Source: Streptomyces sp. NRRL S-118 (GTDB taxonomy: Bacteria; Actinomycetota; Actinomycetes; Streptomycetales; Streptomycetaceae). Taken from it: a stretch of DNA of 62,074 nucleotides. The position numbers were made by a program, and so were the translations under genes. Numbering within the stretch: the first letter of the stretch is position 1; every line of letters begins with the position of its first letter. The notes under the pieces are model-generated. The model was given only the letters and a program-made list of their open reading frames with translations, did no database searches and was not told the DNA's origin. The stretch covers positions 28,657 to 90,730 of the forward strand of contig NZ_KL591024.1 in the NCBI RefSeq assembly GCF_000716335.1. Direction: 5' to 3'. Below are positions 35,286 through 44,049 of the stretch, piece after piece.

Positions 35286-35897
35286 TCAGGGGCGGTGGCG
35301 CCGGTTCCGGGGCATCAAACCGGCGCGGCGGGCCAATTCGTCCTCCGCGACCCAACCGCGGCGCTTGCCCGGCACGGAGCGGACAACGTAGCGGAAGGGC
35401 AGTCCGCCCGGTTCGGCGACCATCCCCCCGAACCGGGTGTCGCCCGCGAACCACACCTGGTTCCCGGGGCGCTGCCGCCCCCGCGGCTGCGGGCCGTCCC
35501 ATCCGTCCGAAGGGACCGGGAAGGAACAGTGGCTCTGTCCGTCGGGCTGCAGCAGCACCACGCGGCCGTCCGTGCCCCAGCGTCGACCCTGTGCCCGCTC
35601 CCCCTCGGCAGTGACCACCCGGACGTCCTGTGTGCGGACGGGCCATATCTGCCAGCCATAGGTGCTCATGACCAGACGCTCCCTGCGGCGCGCCCGGCGC
35701 CAGAGCAGCGTCAGGCCGGCCGTCGAGGCGATGACGGGGGCGAGGCATGCGGCGGTGACCATACCCGGCGCCGAGCCCGGGCCCACAACCAGGAGTACGA
35801 CGGCCAGCAGCACCACCTCGGCGGTCAGAGCCAGCACGCCCCACCGCAGGCCGCGTTCACGGCGGCGAAGGACGTCCTCGACGCCGGGGGTGTCCAT
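35286..35897 (-). CDS. Small membrane protein, two transmembrane helices
   Basis: A 203-residue protein; ATG 35897 has GGAG at good distance. After a charged start (DVLRRRERGLRW) two hydrophobic helices follow (GVLALTAEVVLLAVVLLVVG and TAACLAPVIASTAGLTLLW). The C-terminal 120 residues are soluble and beta-rich with several Trp/Gly (YGWQIWPVRTQDV, QVWFAGDTRFGG). No family name is recognised. Confidence 0.68.
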   Translation of the reverse strand: MDTPGVEDVLRRRERGLRWGVLALTAEVVLLAVVLLVVGPGSAPGMVTAACLAPVIASTAGLTLLWRRARRRERLVMSTYGWQIWPVRTQDVRVVTAEGERAQGRRWGTDGRVVLLQPDGQSHCSFPVPSDGWDGPQPRGRQRPGNQVWFAGDTRFGGMVAEPGGLPFRYVVRSVPGKRRGWVAEDELARRAGLMPRNRRHRP

Positions 35898-36365
35898 CGC
35901 CACTCCGGGCAGCACCTCGTAGCCGTACTCCAAAGCAATCAACGCGTGCTCCCGTCTCAGGGCGGCCGCGGGAAACGCGGCACCGCCGGTAGGACTTCCG
36001 GCGGCAGTCGATACCGCCTCAGTCCCGGCCGGCAGGAGCCTACTGGCCGCGCGGCCCGCCCCACGCAGGCCGGGACGGGGCGCGGGAGCCCAGCGGCCCT
36101 CCGTCAGGCCGCGCGCCGTGGCATCCCAGCCCGTGCCCCACGGCTCCCGTACACCGCCGGCCCGCACCGCATCCGCGCCCCGCAGAGCCCGACAGGCACC
36201 GGGAACGGGTGTCCGGGCCGTACGGGGGCTTGCCCGACCCGTACCGCTGGTGCGCCCGAGTTGCCACTCGGATGGGTCCCGCCTGGATGCGCCGCCCGGC
36301 ACGGCACGCGAACACTGGGGCCGAACGGGGATGACTCCGATCCGAAATCCGAAAAGAGGCGGCTC

Positions 36366-36662
36366 ATGCGCACGATGCTGATGTGCCAGATGGACACGGA
36401 GAAGGCCAACGCGGCGATCAGGGCCAACAGGCTGGACGAGGTTCTCGGTGCCGCTATGGAGCGGCTGCAGCCGGAAGCCGCCTACTTCGGGGCGCTGGAC
36501 GGCATGCGCACCGCCTTCATCGTCTTCGACATGGAGCAGCCTTCTGATCTGCCCGTCATCTGTGAACCGCTCTTCAACGAACTCAACGCGAAGATCACTG
36601 TCTTCCCCGTGATGAACCCCGAGGACGTCCGCACGGGTGTAGGACGGTTCCTCGCCTCCTGA
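36366..36662 (+). CDS. Small conserved-type soluble protein (ferredoxin-like fold likely)
   Basis: A 98-residue protein starting at ATG 36366 behind AGAGGCGG. The pattern MLMCQMDTEKANAAIRANRL, MERLQPEAAYFGALDG, AFIVFDMEQPSDLP and NAKITVFPVMNPEDV suggests a dimeric alpha-beta barrel like those of DUF3303 or GYD proteins; this is a fold guess. No catalytic residues are evident. It is monocistronic. Confidence 0.72.
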   Translation: MRTMLMCQMDTEKANAAIRANRLDEVLGAAMERLQPEAAYFGALDGMRTAFIVFDMEQPSDLPVICEPLFNELNAKITVFPVMNPEDVRTGVGRFLAS

Positions 36663-37322
36663 CCTCGCGGAGCCGATCGCGTGCTGCCGGGTCTGCCGGG
36701 TCACCGCACGGGCCGGGGCCGAACGGAGAATCCGGTGACCGCGTGGCCCCTCCCCGGTGCGGTGCGGCGGCGGCGGGGCTACTGGCACGGGCGGACCGAG
36801 GTCTGCCCCCTGCCCCTCCCCGTGCATCGGCCCTGCTCGGCACCCGCCGCCACGTGCGCACCGGCATGAAGCGCGGCCTGGTCGTCGAGGGCCGATGACG
36901 TAGCCGCCGAAGTCACGGCTGGGGAACGGCAGGGCTCCGGTACGGAGCGACGGCACGGCGCGGGAGTGACCGGCCTCGCCGGGTCGGCGCCACGGGCACA
37001 GCGATGGACCGCGGGCAGCGTCGCGCGGCCGCCGGGAGCGCAGTACCGCCACCCGGCCGTGAACGCCGGGCCGGGGCACGGTCCGCGTGGCCGGCACCCG
37101 GCAGCCGGCCGGCCGACGGCGTTCCGGTGCGACGCCTGGATGGTGCCCCGGGCCCCCAGGCCACCGCCCGTCTGCTCGGCGTTTCGGCCTCTCCGCCGCA
37201 GCGCACCGAGTTTCGGCAGCCCCCACCGAGGTCTCCGGCGCACGACGTCGTCAGCACTCATGGGCACGTATGGGTACGGCTACTCATGCGTCACGCACAT
37301 GACGACGCCTACCGTCACACGC
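36663..37322. other. Gene-free stretch
   Basis: About 660 bases. All open frames are Arg/Pro/Gly-rich with no family, ribosome site or start that fits. Upstream ATGs at 37260 and 37299 could lengthen the next gene slightly. Confidence 0.4.
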
Positions 37323-37943
37323 ATGATCAACAGCTCCGTACGCAAGGCCCGGGTCTCCGGGCGGTCGGTCGCGTATGCCGTCACCGGGCTCGTGACGGTG
37401 GCGCTGCTCGTGGCTGCCGTGGTGGCGGCAAGGGCCGTGTGGAACGGCACGCCGTATCCCTCGGCCGACCCCGACGCGGTCGCGCAACGGCTCAAGGCCC
37501 GGTCCGACGAGGTCTACGACAGCTTTGCGCTGCCCGCGACGTACGCCGCGAGTGGGGGCAGGGTGTCTACCGGAGCCTGTTACTACCGCGGGCTGAGGGG
37601 CATCGCCCACATCGACGAGGCACGGAGTGACGTCCGCAGTTTCGGCCTCCGTTGGAGCATCCCGGGCGTTCCCGAAGCCACTGCCCGGGACGCGCAGCGG
37701 CGCGTGCGCCAGCGGCTGGCGCAGGAGGGCTGGAAACTCACGTACGAAGAAGACCGTGCGGGTGCGACCTTCCGCGAACTCGGCTTCCGGTTCGAGAGCC
37801 CGGGAGGCGGCGACCATGTCGACGTGCAGTGGAACGACTCGACCACCACGCTGTTCATCAGCGTCTACGCCGCCTGTGGGCAGGTTCCCGACGACTTCGT
37901 GGAGCACGACTGGCCGGAGGCGGACTGGGAGCCGAAGGGGTAG
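37323..37943 (+). CDS. Single-pass membrane protein with extracellular domain
   Basis: A 206-residue protein. ATG 37323 places a short basic tail (RKARVSGRS) just before a membrane helix (VAYAVTGLVTVALLVAAVVA). The remaining 165 residues are outside the membrane, with two Cys (TGACYYRG, YAACGQ) that could form a disulfide. No signal cleavage or lipobox is seen. The family is not recognised, but this anchor plus alpha/beta domain layout is common in Streptomyces. Confidence 0.65.
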   Translation: MINSSVRKARVSGRSVAYAVTGLVTVALLVAAVVAARAVWNGTPYPSADPDAVAQRLKARSDEVYDSFALPATYAASGGRVSTGACYYRGLRGIAHIDEARSDVRSFGLRWSIPGVPEATARDAQRRVRQRLAQEGWKLTYEEDRAGATFRELGFRFESPGGGDHVDVQWNDSTTTLFISVYAACGQVPDDFVEHDWPEADWEPKG

Positions 37944-38182
37944 ACCGTCCCGACCCGCGCGGCGTTGCCAGGAGGTCGGACACCGGGCGGTCACTGCCCC
38001 TCCCGGTCCACCGGGACGTGACGGTGGCGGGCACCTTCGTGGGCTGCCCACGGCTCGTCCGGCGGGAACGCACGACACGCCCCCGGCCCCAGGACAGGCA
38101 TCGAACATCGGGACTCGACCTGGGCGCGCAGGATCGCCCGGCGTAGGCTTCGCTCAGCACGGACGCGGCGGGGGCGGAGCAT

Positions 38183-40303
38183 ATGACGGCTGAGACGGCA
38201 CAGCGGTGGGGATCGACCCTCGACTCGGTCGTGGTGTACGCGCAGGGCGCGGTCTGCCGGCGTCGGGCGCGCGTCGGCGTGCCGCCCGATGGCCGGGTGC
38301 GGGTGACGGGACTGCCCCGCTCGCTGGACGCGGGCTCTCTGCGGGCCCGGGTCCTGCACGGTCCCGGACTGCGCGTCACCGAGGCCAGGGTGGAGGTCGA
38401 GGCCGAGCCGCTGGAGGCCGGCACGCCGCACGCGTTGCGGGGCGAGTTCGAGCGGCTGCGCGACGCGTGCGCGGCGGCGCAGGGACGCCGGGACCGGCAG
38501 CTGCGGTTGATCGAGGAGATCAGCGGCCTGCACCCGGTCCCGCCGGCCCGCAGGCGCGATGACCCGCACCGCCGCACTCCCGCCGATGCCTGGCTCGAGC
38601 TCGCCGACTTCGTCGACGAGCGGCTGACCGGGCTGCACGCCCGCCTGGTCGAGCTGGAGGACGAGCTGCGCGGCCTCGAGCACGAGCTCGGCATCGCAGC
38701 CGACCGGCTGGCCCGGGCCTCCAGCGACGTGCCGTCGGCGCACGTGGAGACCACGGTCTGCGCGGTCCTGACCCTCGACGGCACCGGTGACGCGCAGGTG
38801 GAGGCGGAACTGGAGCTGGAGTACGGCGTCCCGGGCGCTGTCTGGGTGCCGGCCTACCGCCTCACCCACCGTCAGGGGGACGGCACCGGCCGCCTGGTGC
38901 TGCGCGCCTCGGTCGCCCAGCGCACCGGCGAGGACTGGACCGGTGTGCGCATCGGGCTGGCCACCGCCGACCTGCGGCGCCGCACCGACCTGCCGAGGCT
39001 GCGCTCGATCCGGATCGGACGCCGTCAGCAGGACCCGGCCCCGTCCGGCTGGCGCGAGCCCCCGGCGGGGCTCGCCGACCTGTTCACCGGGTACGACGCG
39101 GCCGGGCCTCGCCCTGCCGCGCCCGCCGCCCCCGTGGCGGTCGGAGCCGGCCCCGTACCGGCGGTTGCCGCGGGCGGCTTCGCGTCCGGTCCCGTTCCGC
39201 CGCCACCGCCCGCTCCACAGGCCTACGGCGGGGCGCCGGCCGCGCCCGGCAGCACGGCCGGCCTCTCCACGGAGACCCTCGGTGGCGGTCTGCCCGCGCC
39301 CGCGCAGCCGGTCCCGTCACGACCGGCCGGCAGGCCGCGCACCGCCGGCAGGGCCTTCGCGGCCGCCCCGGCCCCCGGGGCTCCCGGCCGCGGCGCGCCG
39401 CCACCTGCGGCCCCCGCGGCTCCTGGCCATGCCGCACCGGCGGCTCCCGCCGCGCCCCCTGCCGGCCCGCCGCAGCCGAGCGGCGCCGAGCTCGACTACG
39501 CCGCCCTCGTCCTGCGCGGCCCCGAGGAGCAGGGCAGCCGCAGGGGCAGGCTGTTCCCCGGCGCCTCCTTCGACCCGGTGGCGGCCGAACACCGCCGCCG
39601 CGCCGAGGCGGTGACGGGGCTGGCACTCCCCCAACACGCCGTGCGGCCACGCGAGTCGGCGGGCTCCTTCGACCACCGCTTCGATGCCGCCGCCCGCGCC
39701 GACATCCCGTCGGACGGCACCTGGCACACCATCACCGTCGCCGAGATGCCCGTCGGTCTGCGCACCGAGTACCTCTGCGTGCCGTCCGTGGAGCAGACCG
39801 TGTACGCGACGCTGGTGATCTCCAACGCCACCGACCAGGCGCTGCTGGCCGGCCCGGTCGAGGTCACCGTCGACGACGACTTCCTGGTGACCGCCGCACT
39901 GCCCACCCTCGCTCCCGGCGGCCTCCGCCGGCTGGGGCTCGGCCCTGCCGAGGGCATCCGGGTCACCCGCCGTACGAACCTCCTCGAGTCCACCGCGGGC
40001 CTGCGCAACAACACCACCGTGCTCGACCACCGAGTCCACGTGGAGCTGGCCAACCGGCTGGCGAGGCCCGTCACCGTCGAGGTCCGCGAGCGGATGCCGG
40101 TCACTTCCGAACCGGAGGTCCGGATCGAGGAACGGGCCGACTGGACGGTCCCCGAGGACGGCGCCGGGCCCGAGCACCACGCCCCGGGCACCCGCGTCTG
40201 GCGGGTGGACCTGCCCGCCGGGGGCACCGCCGCCCTCGACGGTGGCTACGAGATCCGCATCCCGGCCGGCAAGGCCCTGGTCGGCGGCAACCGCAGGAGC
40301 TGA
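38183..40303 (+). CDS. DUF4139 (mucoidy inhibitor MuiA-like) protein with Ala/Pro-rich linker
   Basis: A 706-residue protein starting at ATG 38183 behind GGCGGAG. The N-terminus (VVVYAQGAVCRRRARV) is the DUF4140 part, followed by a coiled coil (LHARLVELEDELRGLEHELG) and the DUF4139 beta domain beginning with ELEYGVPGAVWVPAYRL and QRTGEDWTGVRIGLATADL. A 190-residue Ala/Pro/Gly-rich insertion (about 310-440) splits the domain. The C-terminal half resumes with GTWHTITVAEM and ends in GGYEIRIPAG. No enzyme activity is established for the family. Six bases separate it from a second DUF4139 gene. Confidence 0.88.
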   Translation: MTAETAQRWGSTLDSVVVYAQGAVCRRRARVGVPPDGRVRVTGLPRSLDAGSLRARVLHGPGLRVTEARVEVEAEPLEAGTPHALRGEFERLRDACAAAQGRRDRQLRLIEEISGLHPVPPARRRDDPHRRTPADAWLELADFVDERLTGLHARLVELEDELRGLEHELGIAADRLARASSDVPSAHVETTVCAVLTLDGTGDAQVEAELELEYGVPGAVWVPAYRLTHRQGDGTGRLVLRASVAQRTGEDWTGVRIGLATADLRRRTDLPRLRSIRIGRRQQDPAPSGWREPPAGLADLFTGYDAAGPRPAAPAAPVAVGAGPVPAVAAGGFASGPVPPPPPAPQAYGGAPAAPGSTAGLSTETLGGGLPAPAQPVPSRPAGRPRTAGRAFAAAPAPGAPGRGAPPPAAPAAPGHAAPAAPAAPPAGPPQPSGAELDYAALVLRGPEEQGSRRGRLFPGASFDPVAAEHRRRAEAVTGLALPQHAVRPRESAGSFDHRFDAAARADIPSDGTWHTITVAEMPVGLRTEYLCVPSVEQTVYATLVISNATDQALLAGPVEVTVDDDFLVTAALPTLAPGGLRRLGLGPAEGIRVTRRTNLLESTAGLRNNTTVLDHRVHVELANRLARPVTVEVRERMPVTSEPEVRIEERADWTVPEDGAGPEHHAPGTRVWRVDLPAGGTAALDGGYEIRIPAGKALVGGNRRS

Positions 40304-40309
40304 GCACGC

Positions 40310-41887
40310 ATGTCCACGGACGTCATGTCCACGGCCCTGGAGCCGATCGCCCTCCCCGTCACCGCCGTCACCTGTCTGGAGGACCGCGCCCACATCGAGC
40401 GAACGGCCGTGCTGGACCTCGAGGCGGGGGTCCAGCGGCTGCGTCTGGGACCGGTCAGTGCGCTGGCCGTCGACCGTACGCTCCATGCCGAGCTGACCTC
40501 CGGCCATCCGGCGTCCGTGCTCGATGTGCGGATCGTCCGCGACTGGACACCGCGCGGCCCGCGCCCGTCCGACGACGAGGACTCCGCGCTGCGCCGGCGC
40601 GTACGCGAACTCGAGGAGGAGCGGCTCGTCCAGGGGCAGCGCCGCGACCGGTTGCACGCCCGCCTCGACCTGCTCGGCCGCCTCGCCGCCGACCTGCTGC
40701 GCGAGATCGGCGAGGGAGCGGGCCGCGGGGAGGCCGAACAGTCCCGCTGGGCACGCGAACTGGACCGGGTGGACGGCGAGCGGGACGCGTACGGCGAGGA
40801 ACTGCGCGCCGTGGACGCCCGGCTGGCCGCCCTGGCCACCGAACTCGGGGAAGCCGTGCGGGCGATGGACCTCGCCGAGCACGAACCGGCCGAACTGGTC
40901 GGTCATGTCGAGCTCACCGTGGAGGCCTCGGCCGCCGGACCGGCCGGGCTGCTGCTGAGCCACCTCACTCCGTGCGCCCTGTGGCGGCCCGCCTACCGCG
41001 CCGTGCTCGACGGGGAGTCCCTGACGCTGGAGACCGATGCCATGGTCTGGCAGCGCACCGGCGAGGACTGGTCGGACGTACGGCTGACGCTGTCGACCGC
41101 CCGGTCGGCGCTTGCCAACGACCCGCCCCGGCTGGGCGAGGACCGGCTGACGCTCACGGACCGCTCCGCGGCGGAGCGCCGCACGGTCGACGTCGAGCTG
41201 CGGGAGGAGGAGATCGGCGACCTCGGCCCCGTCCCCGGGCTCGGCCTGCCGGGAGTGGACGACGGCGGCGAGGTGCGGGTGCTGAACGCGTCCGCACCGG
41301 TCTCCGTACCTGCGGACGGCCGCGCCCACCGGGTGCCGCTGTCGGCCTTCACCACGGCCGCGCGCAGCGAGTACGCCTGTACACCCGAACTGTCCCCGCT
41401 GGTCACCCAGGTGGTGTGGTGCGACAACCGGTCCGGCCACGCGCTGCTCGCCGGGCCCGTGGACCTGATCCGCGGCAGTGGATTCACCGGCCGCGGCACG
41501 CTGGACTTCACCGCCCCGGGCGCTCCCGTCGAGCTCGCCTTCGGCAGCAGCGACGACTACCGGGTCGTCCGGCGGACCGAGGAGTCCCGCGACTCCGCCG
41601 GGCTCACCCAGCGGACCGTGATCACCCGCACGGTCCGCCTGCACCTGTCCCGGTTCTCCGCTCCCGGAGAGCGCGATGAACGGGTGGTCCTCCTCCGCGA
41701 GCGCATCCCGGTCTCCGAGGTGTCGGCCGTGGACGTACGGCTGCGCAAGGAAGCGTGCGCCCCGGTGCCCGACGCGCTCGACGCGGATGGAATCGCACGC
41801 TGGGACATCACCCTCCCGCCGGGCGGGCGCCGCACGGTCACCCTGGTCTACGAGCTGTCGGCGAGCGGGAAGGTCACCGGGCTCTAG
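40310..41887 (+). CDS. Second DUF4139-family protein, no linker insertion
   Basis: A 525-residue paralogue of the preceding protein, co-transcribed with it after a six-base gap. It shows the same order: DUF4140-like start (PVTAVTCLEDRAHIERTAVL), a coiled coil (VRELEEERLVQGQRRDRLHA), then the DUF4139 domain (RPAYRAVLDGESLTL, WQRTGEDWSDVRLTLSTARS) and an end in GGRRTVTLVYELSAS. The Ala/Pro linker of the first copy is absent. The pair may form a heteromer; this is inference from coupling and shared domains. Confidence 0.87.
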   Translation: MSTDVMSTALEPIALPVTAVTCLEDRAHIERTAVLDLEAGVQRLRLGPVSALAVDRTLHAELTSGHPASVLDVRIVRDWTPRGPRPSDDEDSALRRRVRELEEERLVQGQRRDRLHARLDLLGRLAADLLREIGEGAGRGEAEQSRWARELDRVDGERDAYGEELRAVDARLAALATELGEAVRAMDLAEHEPAELVGHVELTVEASAAGPAGLLLSHLTPCALWRPAYRAVLDGESLTLETDAMVWQRTGEDWSDVRLTLSTARSALANDPPRLGEDRLTLTDRSAAERRTVDVELREEEIGDLGPVPGLGLPGVDDGGEVRVLNASAPVSVPADGRAHRVPLSAFTTAARSEYACTPELSPLVTQVVWCDNRSGHALLAGPVDLIRGSGFTGRGTLDFTAPGAPVELAFGSSDDYRVVRRTEESRDSAGLTQRTVITRTVRLHLSRFSAPGERDERVVLLRERIPVSEVSAVDVRLRKEACAPVPDALDADGIARWDITLPPGGRRTVTLVYELSASGKVTGL

Positions 41888-41905
41888 AGCCTCACCTCCG
41901 GCCGG

Positions 41906-42055
41906 TCAGGGCGTTCCGCCGCCGTCGTCCTCGTCCTCCGCCGTGGTGGGCGGGGGCAGGGGTATGCGGGTCTGCCCCTCGATCGGCGCCGGTGTCCGCT
42001 CACCGAGCCGGTCCTCGAGGAGCTGCAGCCGGGTACGCGTCTTCTCGGTCGTCAT
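41906..42055 (-). CDS. Very small hydrophilic protein (49 residues)
   Basis: ATG 42055 lies five bases behind GGGGAG and opens a 49-residue frame. It has a short helix (KTRTRLQLLEDRLGE), a Pro-rich middle and an acidic end (AEDEDDGGG). It is ten bases behind the next gene upstream, so both are likely one transcript. It ends 18 bases from the DUF4139 gene tail to tail. The function is unknown. Confidence 0.6.
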   Translation of the reverse strand: MTTEKTRTRLQLLEDRLGERTPAPIEGQTRIPLPPPTTAEDEDDGGGTP

Positions 42056-42065
42056 GTTCTCCCCG

Positions 42066-42533
42066 TCACCGCTGCAGCGGCCCGGAAGCCGACGGACGGC
42101 CCGGCCGTTGCGCCGCGGCGGCCGACGCCACGGTCCCGGGGTCCTCGCCGGTGAGTTCGACGATGCGGTGCGGCGCGAGCCCGGCGGCCACGGCGCGCGT
42201 GAGCAGCGCGTCCCGCTCGCCGGCGCAGTCGCGGTAGGCCAGCAGTTCCTCCTCCATGCGGGCGAGGGCGCCGGGCGCCAGCGCATGGCGCAGCCGGCTC
42301 AGCTCCTCGTCGCTCAAGGGGACGGGCAGCTTCTCCGCTCCCTCGGGGATGCTGCCCGTCTCCTCGGGCGGCAGCAGCCGTAGCCGGGCGGAGTCTGCCG
42401 TGACGCCGTGCGCGTCGAGCCAGGCCCGTACCGCGGGCGTCTCCAGGCACGCCAGTTCCCCCACGGCGGCGACGGGTGCGCCCAGCGGGGGCGCCGAGCC
42501 GTCCACGAAGAACAGGTAGGCGTCGTCGGTCAT
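42066..42533 (-). CDS. Unrecognised soluble protein
   Basis: A 155-residue acidic protein starting at ATG 42533 behind AAGGAGA. It begins MTDDAYLFFVDGSAPPLGAP and has a helical region (LSDEELSRLRHALAPGALAR) and a motif HRIVELTGEDPGTVASA that resembles a small helix-turn-helix, too weak to call. It leads a two-gene unit with the 49-residue protein and lies convergent with the DUF4139 pair. Confidence 0.68.
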   Translation of the reverse strand: MTDDAYLFFVDGSAPPLGAPVAAVGELACLETPAVRAWLDAHGVTADSARLRLLPPEETGSIPEGAEKLPVPLSDEELSRLRHALAPGALARMEEELLAYRDCAGERDALLTRAVAAGLAPHRIVELTGEDPGTVASAAAAQRPGRPSASGPLQR

Positions 42534-42721
42534 GCTCGTCTCCTTCGCAGACGCGATGGTGGTCTGCTCTCCTCCTTACCCCCTCCGGCGCGAGCCACCG
42601 CCTTGTTCCGGACGGCCGCCGTCGCCCTCCGTCTCCGGCCGGCGCGAGCCCGGGAAGCGCAGCCGGCGCGGATCGGCGCCACGTGGAGGAGCCGGGACGT
42701 GGCCCGGGCGGCCGGCTCGTG

Positions 42722-43108
42722 TCACCCTTGCGCGCGCCGGGCGGGCACCGCGCACGCCGCCGTGCCACCGGGCATGCGGTGCCGGTTGTTCGCCACCAGC
42801 CGGTAGCCGACGCGGGCGGCCCACCGCACCGGAGGCAGCATGAGCAGCGCCCCCAGCGGCGCCCAGCCCCGGCCCGTGTACAGAAGGATCTTGGCCACCG
42901 CCTGGGCACCGCCGTACACCCTGCCGACAGGCGTCACCCAGAGCGCTTCATGAGCCGCGCGCTCCGGCGTCACCCCCAGCGCGGGCAGATCCGCGAACTG
43001 CCGGGCGACGACCTCGCAGTCGGGCCGGAGGCGACGCTCGACGAACGTCACGCAGGCAGTGCAGAAGCCGCAGTCACCGTCGAAGACCAGCACAGGTCGG
43101 GTCCGCAT
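42722..43108 (-). CDS. DCC-family (thiol-disulfide oxidoreductase-like) protein
   Basis: A 128-residue protein with the family signature FDGDCGFCTACVTFVERRL close to the N-terminus, carrying the redox CGFC pair in a thioredoxin-like fold. The middle segment ALWVTPVGRVYGGAQAVAKI and the Arg/Trp-rich end (PPVRWAARVGYRLVANNRHR) are typical. The reaction is not established for the family. ATG 43108 gives the usual short lead; a second in-frame ATG at 43123 exists because 15 bases including the ribosome site and start are duplicated. Confidence 0.86.
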   Translation of the reverse strand: MRTRPVLVFDGDCGFCTACVTFVERRLRPDCEVVARQFADLPALGVTPERAAHEALWVTPVGRVYGGAQAVAKILLYTGRGWAPLGALLMLPPVRWAARVGYRLVANNRHRMPGGTAACAVPARRAQG

Positions 43109-43132
43109 GTCTCCAGTCCGCATGTCTCCATG
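43100..43132. repeat. 15-base tandem duplication at the DCC gene start
   Basis: Reading the minus strand, GGAGACATGCGGACT is followed directly by GGAGACATGCGGACC. Each copy carries its own GGAG and in-frame ATG. Confidence 0.7.
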
Positions 43133-43160
43133 GTGCCGGACGGGGATGTGCGGCCCGGGC

Positions 43161-43234
43161 TGTCCGGGACAGGCGGGGAGGATCGTCCGGACAGACTTCC
43201 GACCAGGCCGGACAGGAGTGCCTTGTCCGGGACA
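43161..43234. promoter_or_regulatory. Array of TGTCCGGGACA palindromes and half sites
   Basis: The perfect palindrome TGTCC-G-GGACA occurs at 43161-43171 and 43224-43234, 63 bases (six helical turns) apart. Between them lie GTCCGGAC (43185-43192) and GCCGGACA (about 43207-43214). The array is in the divergent region between the DCC gene and the secreted-protein gene, suitable for cooperative binding by a dimeric regulator. Confidence 0.5.
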
Positions 43235-43403
43235 GCCGTTCGCCATTGCCCGCGGCTGCCCGGGGTCAGCACCATCGGCACTGCTGCACGGACCGGCGAA
43301 CCGACCGCCGGGAACGCGGCGAAGCCGACAGCGACGCGCGGCGACAAGAACGGTCCTGCCGCCGGCACGGCGACGCATCTCATGACCGGGACAAGGGAGA
43401 ACT

Positions 43404-43829
43404 ATGAACATCAAACGCACACTCACGGGTAGTGCCGTGATCGCATTGCTGATGGTGCAACCCATGGTGGCGAACGCCGCCCCCGCCGGACCGGCGGATG
43501 CGCCCGCGGGCGTGACGAACGAACCGCCGAACTGGACACCGTCGAACATCGGCCCCCTGGCCTGCTGGGACGACAACGTCGTGAACGGCCCCGGCGGTAC
43601 GAGCGTGAGGAACTCCATCTGGCTCAGGAACGGGCCCAACGCGGGCTGCGGCAACTCCAGCGGCTACTCGCTCCCGGTGGGGACGCGGCTCGGCGGCTGG
43701 TGCTACACGTACAACGAATCGGGGAACAAGTGGTACTACGTCAGCGTGGGAGGCGCGGCTCCGTACGGCTGGATCTACGCGGGAAACGTCACGCCGGACG
43801 CAAGCTCCATCACCACGCCCTGCTCCTGA
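43404..43829 (+). CDS. Small secreted Cys-containing protein (SH3-like fold likely)
   Basis: A 141-residue exported protein starting at ATG 43404 behind AGGGAGAA. Signal peptide: MNIKRTLTGSAVIALLMVQ then cleavage near ANA-APAG. The mature domain has four Cys (GPLACWDD, NAGCGNSS, GGWCYTYN, TTPCS) and ends with YYVSVGGAAPYGWIYAGNV, like SH3-type secreted domains of Streptomyces. The role is unknown. A 14-base-stem terminator follows and a palindrome array precedes it. Confidence 0.8.
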   Translation: MNIKRTLTGSAVIALLMVQPMVANAAPAGPADAPAGVTNEPPNWTPSNIGPLACWDDNVVNGPGGTSVRNSIWLRNGPNAGCGNSSGYSLPVGTRLGGWCYTYNESGNKWYYVSVGGAAPYGWIYAGNVTPDASSITTPCS

Positions 43830-43867
43830 GGTGACGTGAACGGTACCTGGAGCGGCTGATGCCGGTT

Positions 43868-43909
43868 CGGTCAGGGGTTTGTCCGGCGCCCCGGGCAAAC
43901 CCCTGACCG
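43868..43909 (+). terminator. Strong hairpin terminator
   Basis: CGGTCAGGGGTTTG (43868-43881) pairs perfectly with CAAACCCCTGACCG (43896-43909), 40 bases after the secreted-protein stop. It may also end the permease transcript from the other side. Confidence 0.85.
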
Positions 43910-44049
43910 CCGGAGGGGTCCGGGGGGAGTGCTGCCACCGGCATGGCGCCGGGCGCCGGATCCCTTCCGATGATCGCTCGGCCCGCCGTGTGGCCGGGGG
44001 CCGGCGGTGGAGGGCCCGAGCGGTGGCGCGGCGGGCCGGAGGGGGTTCA

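Noticed and set aside
35898..37226. Extension of the two-helix membrane protein to over 600 residues
   Set aside because: The upstream part is Arg/Pro-rich without motifs; ATG 35897 has a proper ribosome site.
39317..41644. Long minus-strand open frame across both DUF4139 genes
   Set aside because: It crosses two genes with clear domains on the other strand and shows no motif.
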